A DNA stretch of 5,226 nt from Bacteroidales bacterium (GTDB lineage Bacteria > Bacteroidota > Bacteroidia > Bacteroidales > S143-33). This document shows, one piece after another, positions 1 through 5,226 of the stretch (position 1 is its first letter; every line of letters starts with the position of its first letter). The stretch is from assembly GCA_027083655.1 (NCBI GenBank), contig JALWNS010000167.1, positions 1 to 5,226 on the forward strand. Reading direction: 5' to 3'. Under the pieces are notes generated by a model, which was not told the DNA's origin, searched no databases, and saw only the letters and a list, made by a program, of their open reading frames with translations. Made by a program: the position numbers and the translations under genes.

Positions 1-2947
1 CAATAGCATAAGGACCTACTAATTTGTATGGGGCATAAAAATGAGCCCTACCAAAATGTGACTCTGGTGTTTTATAGATTGGCTGGTAAATCCGTACAAG
101 CTCATGATCTTGTATAACTATTTCTTTTAGCTCGCCTCGGTTAAGAACAAAATCTGCAACTCGCTTATTATAATACTGTTGTTTAAAATGGTAAACAGCC
201 TTCTCTGAACCTAACTCATTGACTAATTGGTAATAGACCTTATCCCTTTCAAGTCTTAGCTTATTAAGACGCATTAAAGAAGGATATTTCAAATTATTAT
301 ACAAATATGACAAAGCCTCATCATGTATCTCCTTATTATATCTCTCTATTGTCAAATCATTTATAAAATCAGGTTTTACTCCTGTAAGCCTGGCTAATTT
401 CGAAAACTCATTACGCATAATTATAAAATTATCCTCCACTTTGTCCCTAACAAGCTCATTACCAAGACTGTCAAGATTATATCTTAAAATAGCTTCTATT
501 TTATCATAATAAGATGTCGAATAATAAGTTGCATCAGAAATCTGCTTGTCTATATCAAAAAAATTCTTTTCATATTCGTTATGCTTAAACTGTGTTACCA
601 TCAACGCTTCATACGCCCACCTAGAAGTTATAAGGTCGCCTATGACAGGTACATATTTATAATTGGCAAAATCTTTATGCAACTTAGAAAAATCTATAAT
701 TGTTCCGCTTAGCAATAATTGTGGAACAAGGATTAGGGGAATTGAAATATAAATAGCAACTACTGACTTAAGAGTAGCAGAAACATTCAAACTTAACATA
801 TTAGCAAAAGCTGCCGTTGTGAATAAAATAATCCAATAGCTAAAAAACATACCTTTAATCTCTAGCACATAGTTGGTGACCAGTAAAAAAGAAAAAATTT
901 GTATTGCAGAAATAATAAACATCATCACAACTTTGGAATTAACATAAGCCCACCAACTTAAATGCAAGAACTTCTCCCTTTTCAGTATAGACCTGTCTTT
1001 TATTATTTCCTCCGCACCTAACGTCAAACCAAGGAACAAAGCAACAGTAACGGCCATGAAAAGGAAAGAGGGAATATTCACATTCTCTGAAAAAATATAT
1101 ATAGAATTATCCTTAAAGTATTTGCTAAAATATGCCAAAATAAGTCCCAATATAGGTGCTTCGGTAAAAGTAATAAGCAGATATTGCTTATTAGCCAACT
1201 TTCGCTTTAAATCCCTGATAAAGAATACTATAAACTGTTTAAAACTTGATGCCGTTTTAAATTCACTCTGAGGTAAAGGCTCTTGTTTTGTATGGCACTC
1301 AAAGTTATTTTTTGGTTCTATTTCTCTTTTGTAGCGCTCATACCATTGGACTGGTTTTACTTTACGTTTCCGTGTCAGACGACCAAATTCATCAACAACT
1401 TTTGCCTCAATAAGCTCTAAAACTAATTCTGGCTTTACTGTTCCGCAGGTTGGGCAAACAGCTATTTGAGCATTTGCTATATTACTGGCCCGCTTGAAAT
1501 AAATTATAGCATCAATTGGATTACCATAAAATGTAATATAACCACCATGATCCAGAATTAACACACGGTCAAAAAGCTTATATATATCTGACGAAGGCTG
1601 GTGTATGTTAACAAATACCATCTTGCCCTTGTATGTTAACTCTTTAAGCAAAAGCATTACTATCATGGCATCAGATGAAGACAATCCACTAGTTGGCTCA
1701 TCAACAAACAAAATATATGGCTCACGTATTAGCTCCAAGGCTATATTCAGCCTCTTCCTCTGCCCTCCACTTATTAACTTATTCAATGGTGATCCTACTT
1801 TCAAATCCTTTATATCATACAAATTAAGTTCTTGTAAAAGCTGCTCCACTTTATGCCTTATTTCAGCAGTACGTAAGTGACTGAAACAAAGTTTTGCATT
1901 TAAAAACAAATTTTCGAATACTGTCAATTCCTCGATCAGTAAATCATCCTGAGGCACATGACCTATTAATCCTTTCAGCTTATCAGGCTCCTTATGCAGG
2001 TCTATTCCATTAATTAAAACCTGGCCTGTATCTGGCTTGAGATTGCCTATTAAAAGGTTCATTAATGTAGACTTACCTACACCACTACTACCCATAATAC
2101 CAATCATGTGGCCTGCTTCCTCGTATAAATTCAATTCCTTTATACCATTGTCCGAATTCTTAAACCTAAAGGACAGATTACGAACACAAAATTTAATCTT
2201 TGATTTATCTTTGGATGAAATGAAGTTGGTTATTAAGTCTGAGTAATAGATTGGTTGGGTCCTGGGGGTACTTATAACCCCTCCTGTATCCAGTATATAT
2301 GTATAAAGAGGTAAAACAGAAACATTATTTAAATGTAAAACGTCATTACCATCATAAATAAATACAATTAACCGGGTAGAAGGCAAATAAAGAAAAATAA
2401 GCTGGCCTACAAAACCATGATAAAACAAGTGTTTGAAGCCCTCAAAACGTTCATCAACCTCTTTCTTACCATCAATAATTAATAAATTATCACGCTTTTC
2501 TATTTCTAGATATTGACGAAAAACTAATTTTTGAACAGAGATATACTCTTCCCGGGGAATATTAAAAACTTCGGCTACAGTATCAACAAACTCCAACTCT
2601 TCCCTGCTTAGATCACCATTATAAAAAATAAATTCTACCAAACGGATATAAACTATTACTTTTTCCTTTTGCTGCAACTCTTCATTTATCTCATGACATA
2701 TAGCTAAAACCTTGACAGAGTTAAGAGCTAAACGTTTGCGTACTTTTTCTTTATTTGTGGTTTTTGTATGATGGGCTTTAAGGTATTGATCAAAAAGTTT
2801 AAGATATTCTTCGACTAAATCCTGGCTTAGATGTAATTTCAAATAATCCTCAACTATCATACGTGAAGTAGGAGACAAACCCTCATCATCTACATTTGCC
2901 ACTATAGCAAATAAGCGCATCAAAGCCTTTAAAATATTCTCATTCAT
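1..2947 (-). CDS. ABCG-like ABC transporter with TerB-like N-terminal region (3' end beyond left edge)
   Basis: This is a 982-codon open frame without an internal stop. It starts at ATG 2947-2945 and leaves the window before its stop. Residues about 1-145 are helical with acidic motifs (NVDDEG, YNGDLSREE) resembling a TerB-like domain. A linker follows, ending in PIYYSD (232-237). The ABC ATPase spans about 250-480: Walker A GSSGVGKST (286-294), Q-loop Q333, signature SGGQRKR from S393, Walker B with D416 and E417, and H-loop H449. C498 and C501 form a CPTCG motif next. About five hydrophobic helices lie near 585-607, 622-645, 669-695, 700-722 and 729-750, as in ABCG ATPase-then-membrane half transporters, which work as dimers. 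After the fifth helix comes ITSRWAYEAL, like the ABCG segment before the last loop, then a long polar stretch. The last helix is probably outside the window. The start lies 29 nt after the small gene, with AAAGG too close to the ATG to be a normal ribosome site. Substrate and direction are unknown; export is likely by family. Confidence 0.9.
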   Translation of the reverse strand, partial: MNENILKALMRLFAIVANVDDEGLSPTSRMIVEDYLKLHLSQDLVEEYLKLFDQYLKAHHTKTTNKEKVRKRLALNSVKVLAICHEINEELQQKEKVIVYIRLVEFIFYNGDLSREELEFVDTVAEVFNIPREEYISVQKLVFRQYLEIEKRDNLLIIDGKKEVDERFEGFKHLFYHGFVGQLIFLYLPSTRLIVFIYDGNDVLHLNNVSVLPLYTYILDTGGVISTPRTQPIYYSDLITNFISSKDKSKIKFCVRNLSFRFKNSDNGIKELNLYEEAGHMIGIMGSSGVGKSTLMNLLIGNLKPDTGQVLINGIDLHKEPDKLKGLIGHVPQDDLLIEELTVFENLFLNAKLCFSHLRTAEIRHKVEQLLQELNLYDIKDLKVGSPLNKLISGGQRKRLNIALELIREPYILFVDEPTSGLSSSDAMIVMLLLKELTYKGKMVFVNIHQPSSDIYKLFDRVLILDHGGYITFYGNPIDAIIYFKRASNIANAQIAVCPTCGTVKPELVLELIEAKVVDEFGRLTRKRKVKPVQWYERYKREIEPKNNFECHTKQEPLPQSEFKTASSFKQFIVFFIRDLKRKLANKQYLLITFTEAPILGLILAYFSKYFKDNSIYIFSENVNIPSFLFMAVTVALFLGLTLGAEEIIKDRSILKREKFLHLSWWAYVNSKVVMMFIISAIQIFSFLLVTNYVLEIKGMFFSYWIILFTTAAFANMLSLNVSATLKSVVAIYISIPLILVPQLLLSGTIIDFSKLHKDFANYKYVPVIGDLITSRWAYEALMVTQFKHNEYEKNFFDIDKQISDATYYSTSYYDKIEAILRYNLDSLGNELVRDKVEDNFIIMRNEFSKLARLTGVKPDFINDLTIERYNKEIHDEALSYLYNNLKYPSLMRLNKLRLERDKVYYQLVNELGSEKAVYHFKQQYYNKRVADFVLNRGELKEIVIQDHELVRIYQPIYKTPESHFGRAHFYAPYKLVGPYAI

Positions 2948-2976
2948 AACCTTTGTATTAGGTTATCTGGACTGAA

Positions 2977-3228
2977 TTACCCTACTCTTTCGATGCTATT
3001 GTTATCAGGATTAAATCGCAAGCCATGTTCTCTCAATGACTCATTAAATTTTTTAACTGTTAATTTACCTGTGCGCCATAAATACAGTTCTTTTTCCAGT
3101 AATCTAATCCTTTCTTCTAGCAATCTAAGCTTTTGATTATCAACATCCTGTTTTTCATCAGAAAAAAGATTTATACTTTCCTGTATTATATTATCCAAAC
3201 CCTGCTTGAAACTCTTTTTCTTTGCCAT
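2977..3228 (-). CDS. small basic/coiled-coil protein, candidate ParA partner
   Basis: This 83-residue protein has no family name that I recognise with certainty. It has three visible parts. Residues 1-16 are a basic start, MAKKKSFKQGLDNIIQ, whose K-rich run followed by GLD recalls the N-terminal ParA-activating peptide of ParB/Spo0J-type partners. Residues about 31-52 form a coiled coil with a clean heptad pattern (L34, L37, I41, L44, L48, W51). Residues 52-83 are a polar tail with RTGKLTVKKFNESL and a GLRFNPD motif. It has no signal peptide, membrane segment or cysteine, so it is probably cytoplasmic and oligomeric. The start is the first Met of the frame, preceded by an A-rich stretch, and lies 31 nt after the parA-like stop; the transporter begins 29 nt downstream. 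Position and shape suggest an adaptor between the ATPase and its cargo, but this is inference. It lacks the HTH domain of a true ParB. That it is a real gene is well supported by its spacing and amino acid composition. Confidence 0.8.
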   Translation of the reverse strand: MAKKKSFKQGLDNIIQESINLFSDEKQDVDNQKLRLLEERIRLLEKELYLWRTGKLTVKKFNESLREHGLRFNPDNNSIERVG

Positions 3229-3259
3229 GACTGTTTATTTTTTTGTAAAATTACAATTC

Positions 3260-4039
3260 TTATTTCTCAAAATCAAACTCAAAGTCTGGTTCATGACGTG
3301 ACAAAAACTCAAGTGTCAGGTTATAATAATCCTGAGCTCCCTTTGAATTAGAACTATAACTAAATATATCTGCTCCTTGGGCAGGAGCCTCTGCCAAAGA
3401 AATATTTTCCCTAATCTTGGTGTTATAAACTTTATCTTTAAAGTATGTTTTTATTGTCTCCTCGATATCTCGATGCAATATTTTCCGTTTATCGTACAAT
3501 GTAATAATTACACCTGAGATCTGTACATCAGGATTTAAACGCCTTCTTACTTTATTAATTACTTCCAGAATCTTTGTTAGTCCTTTTATTGCTAAGAAAT
3601 GAGCTTGGATAGGTATAACAACTTCATCGGCCGCTGTAAACGCATTGATAGTCAACAAACCCAAGGAAGGAGGACAGTCAATTAATACATAATCATAATT
3701 ATCTTTAACTGGATCTAGAATTTCTTTTAATATAAACTCTCTACCTGCCTCAGAATTAAGCTCCATTTCTGCACCTGCTAAATCCAAACTTGAAGGAACT
3801 AAATAAAGGTTCTCTCGAACGCTTATCGTGGGTACTGTCTCTATGTTTCCTTTCAAAGCATCATAAATTGACTCTTCTACCTTGGAAACGCCAAAAGAAA
3901 ATGTCAGATTTGCCTGGGGATCCAAGTCAACAACTAAAACTTTCCTTCCCATTTTTGCCAAACCGGCCGCAAGGTTTACAACAGTCGTTGTCTTTCCTAC
4001 TCCTCCTTTGTGATTACTTATTGCAATTGTTCTACCCAT
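3260..4039 (-). CDS. ParA/Soj-family partitioning ATPase (orphan, no ParB nearby)
   Basis: This is a complete 259-residue protein of the deviant Walker A ATPase family. It carries KGGVGKTT (11-18) with the signature lysine K11 and the P-loop lysine K16, VVDLDPQAN (36-44) with D40 in the position of the hydrolysis aspartate of Bacillus Soj, and Walker B VLIDCPPSLG (118-127) with D121. All residues needed for ATP-dependent dimerisation and hydrolysis appear intact. The length and lack of an N-terminal HTH place it with small chromosomal Soj-like ParAs and orphan ParAs rather than P1-type plasmid ParA. Family members bind DNA nonspecifically as ATP dimers and are released by a partner that stimulates ATPase activity. 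The start at 4039 puts the P-loop at the usual distance from the N-terminus and follows an A-rich leader with a promoter about 22 nt upstream. A small coiled-coil gene, not parB, follows after 31 nt, so the role is probably positioning of a protein cargo rather than chromosome segregation. The family call is very firm; the cargo is unknown. Confidence 0.97.
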   Translation of the reverse strand: MGRTIAISNHKGGVGKTTTVVNLAAGLAKMGRKVLVVDLDPQANLTFSFGVSKVEESIYDALKGNIETVPTISVRENLYLVPSSLDLAGAEMELNSEAGREFILKEILDPVKDNYDYVLIDCPPSLGLLTINAFTAADEVVIPIQAHFLAIKGLTKILEVINKVRRRLNPDVQISGVIITLYDKRKILHRDIEETIKTYFKDKVYNTKIRENISLAEAPAQGADIFSYSSNSKGAQDYYNLTLEFLSRHEPDFEFDFEK

Positions 4040-4061
4040 AGTTAATTTTTCTAGGTTTATT

Positions 4062-4069
4062 CAAAGATA
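4062..4069 (-). promoter_or_regulatory. Bacteroidota-type -7 box for the parA-led operon
   Basis: On the minus strand, positions 4069-4062 read TATCTTTG, an exact match to the TAnnTTTG -7 consensus of the Bacteroidota primary sigma factor. The upstream -33 element is weak: with a 21-nt spacer it reads TTTA (4094-4091) rather than TTTG, inside an A/T-rich stretch. The core is about 22 nt before the parA-like ATG, giving a short leader, and lies downstream of the terminator of the preceding gene. It would drive the three-gene unit. Confidence 0.6.
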
Positions 4070-4134
4070 ATAAAAAATAATTTTAAAAAGTAAAACTATG
4101 CTTTACAATGGACGCTCTTCTCAACAATAAATAT

Positions 4135-4167
4135 AGAACTAGCGCCACCTGCGGCGGCGCTAGTTCT
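4135..4167 (-). terminator. hairpin terminator of the saccharopine dehydrogenase gene
   Basis: Two perfect 12-bp inverted arms, AGAACTAGCGCC (4135-4146) and GGCGCTAGTTCT (4156-4167), flank a 9-nt loop. The GC-rich inner stem stands out in AT-rich surroundings. It begins 22 nt after the stop codon of the dehydrogenase. In minus-strand transcription the stem is followed by a U-rich but interrupted run, ATATTTATTG, so it fits an intrinsic terminator with a weak tail. It separates the dehydrogenase from the parA-led unit. Confidence 0.8.
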
Positions 4168-4189
4168 GGTAGCCTAAAATCTCAAACAA

Positions 4190-5226
4190 TTAGAATATAG
4201 AATAAGTATCAGGTAATCCATATTCTTCATCTAACTTGATACCCAATTCCTCCAATTTATCAAGAACAGGGTTATAAATCTCTGGAACTACAGGTATATG
4301 GACTCCTTTAAGCTCTATCTTTCCTTCGAGTATCATTATAACTGCGGCTGCTGCTGGCAGTGAAACAGTACGTGCTACAGATGTATCTGTATCCGGTGTA
4401 CCAAAATCTAACATTGTTGAACGTATAACCTCTGATTTTCCATTTTCGTATTTAACCCTGAAAAAGTGCATCATAACCACCATGTCTCTTTCATCTCCCT
4501 CGAGCATCATCTTATCAATCATCAGCTTACCTGTGATGTTTATCAAACTGTCTTTAACTCCAATTTTTGTATCATCAAATAATCCCAACCACTTCATTGC
4601 CCTCTCCTGCAAAGAATCTACAGGCAAGTCCATTTTTTCAGCCAAAGCTTTCTCAATATTTTCACTAGCACTGACACCCAAGAGCTGGGCTAATAGCTCA
4701 CGATAAGTCATATTTGTCGCATCTACTTCCTCCTCCTTGAAATAACCAAGTCTCTTCATCGTATCAATAATATCGCTCCAGCCAGGGTAGCGGAATGTTC
4801 CTCGGAAAATTGTTTTTACTTCGGGAATACCATAAAGATCTTTATATGGAATAGAATCTCTATTAGGATAAACTTCCAATACACTGACATTTGGAAAATG
4901 AACATACGAACGGAGTTTAAATAAATGCTCTGTAGGTACATAATATTCCTTACCTCCTCGCAAATAACGGCCATCATTATTACCTGCCAACAAAACACCT
5001 ATAGGACTCCACGAAAACTTATATTTAAATGGATTTGTAACTGCAACCTCTGGCGCAGGCAAAGCTCCAGTTATTGAATAAAATTCCTCAACTTTACCTC
5101 CATTTGCATGTACGTGGTCAATAATCTTTTTGGCAGACATGTGGTCAATTCCAGGGTCAAGGCCTATCTCATTCAAAATTATGATACCTGCTTTGCGTGC
5201 TTCCTCATCAAGAGCTTGCATCTCGG
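4190..5226 (-). CDS. saccharopine dehydrogenase family protein (5' end beyond right edge)
   Basis: This is an open frame of 345 complete codons ending in TAA (4192-4190). It stays open through the right edge, so the Met at 5221-5219 is internal: the codon before it is GAG in the same frame, and the N-terminal Rossmann NAD(P)-binding domain expected in this family is missing from the window. The diagnostic motif NEIGLDPGIDHMSA begins about 17 residues after that Met and is typical of Lys9/AASS-type saccharopine dehydrogenases. The rest matches the large C-terminal substrate domain, with FRYPGW and the GTPDTDTSVARTVSLPAA stretch near the end. Family enzymes interconvert saccharopine with glutamate and aminoadipate semialdehyde in the cytoplasm, in lysine degradation or synthesis. 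Whole proteins are about 440-450 residues, so roughly 100 are off the edge. A related carboxynorspermidine-type enzyme is a less likely alternative because of the GLDPGIDHM motif. A hairpin terminator follows, so co-transcription with the next genes is unlikely. Confidence 0.92.
   Translation of the reverse strand, partial: EMQALDEEARKAGIIILNEIGLDPGIDHMSAKKIIDHVHANGGKVEEFYSITGALPAPEVAVTNPFKYKFSWSPIGVLLAGNNDGRYLRGGKEYYVPTEHLFKLRSYVHFPNVSVLEVYPNRDSIPYKDLYGIPEVKTIFRGTFRYPGWSDIIDTMKRLGYFKEEEVDATNMTYRELLAQLLGVSASENIEKALAEKMDLPVDSLQERAMKWLGLFDDTKIGVKDSLINITGKLMIDKMMLEGDERDMVVMMHFFRVKYENGKSEVIRSTMLDFGTPDTDTSVARTVSLPAAAAVIMILEGKIELKGVHIPVVPEIYNPVLDKLEELGIKLDEEYGLPDTYSIF

Noticed and set aside
1605..1880. 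Plus-strand open frame of 91 codons.
   Set aside because: It runs antisense through the ABC ATPase signature and Walker B region, has no promoter or ribosome site, and its composition is that of a reverse-strand shadow. The same applies to the other plus-strand frames near 1056-1271, 2037-2246, 3133-3351, 3790-4041 and 4482-4706.
3243..3256. Short palindrome TTGTAA-AA-TTACAA in the gap between the parA-like gene and the small gene.
   Set aside because: The arms are 6 bp, A/T-rich and have only a 2-nt spacer. Such palindromes are frequent by chance in this composition, and there is no second copy to suggest an operator.
3285..3305. CATGACGTGAC stretch considered as a parS-like site.
   Set aside because: It lies inside the parA-like coding region and does not match the 16-bp parS palindrome TGTTTCACGTGAAACA beyond a few central bases.
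4816..4998. Minus-strand open frame of 60 codons within the saccharopine dehydrogenase.
   Set aside because: It overlaps the strongly supported dehydrogenase frame in another phase and has no family features.
5219..5221. Met codon as the possible true start of the dehydrogenase.
   Set aside because: The frame stays open upstream to the window edge, and starting here would remove the whole NAD(P)-binding domain that the family needs.

Overview
The window is an AT-rich piece of a bacterial chromosome, most likely from the Bacteroidota. The reasons are a TAnnTTTG-type promoter core, A-rich leaders without clear Shine-Dalgarno sites, a Lys9-type saccharopine dehydrogenase, and an ABCG-like half transporter carrying an extra TerB-like N-terminal region, a build I associate with this phylum from memory. 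All recognisable genes lie on the minus strand, so the text should be read from right to left. Coding density is high, and the only sizeable gap is about 150 bp.

From right to left: (1) 5226-4190, the C-terminal three quarters of a saccharopine dehydrogenase family protein, cut by the right window edge; (2) 4167-4135, a strong hairpin that probably terminates it; (3) 4069-4062, a TATCTTTG promoter core just ahead of (4) 4039-3260, a complete small ParA/Soj-type ATPase; (5) 3228-2977, an unnamed 83-residue basic and coiled-coil protein; (6) 2947 to the left edge, a very long reading frame (982 codons, stop not reached) for an ABC transporter with a TerB-like N-terminus, one ABC ATPase domain, a CxxC motif and ABCG-type membrane helices.

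Genes 4 to 6 are separated by only 31 and 29 nt, share a strand, and sit behind their own promoter and the upstream terminator. They are therefore probably one operon, separate from the lysine-metabolism gene. No ParB gene and no parS-like palindrome is visible, so the ParA looks like an orphan ParA. Such ATPases position cargoes other than chromosomes, and the small protein between it and the transporter is the obvious candidate partner: its N-terminus resembles the ParA-activating peptide of ParB-type partners, followed by a clean heptad coiled coil. The working hypothesis is a three-part module in which a ParA ATPase and a small adaptor act together with, or position, a large membrane ABC machine. 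This is inference from gene order and motifs.
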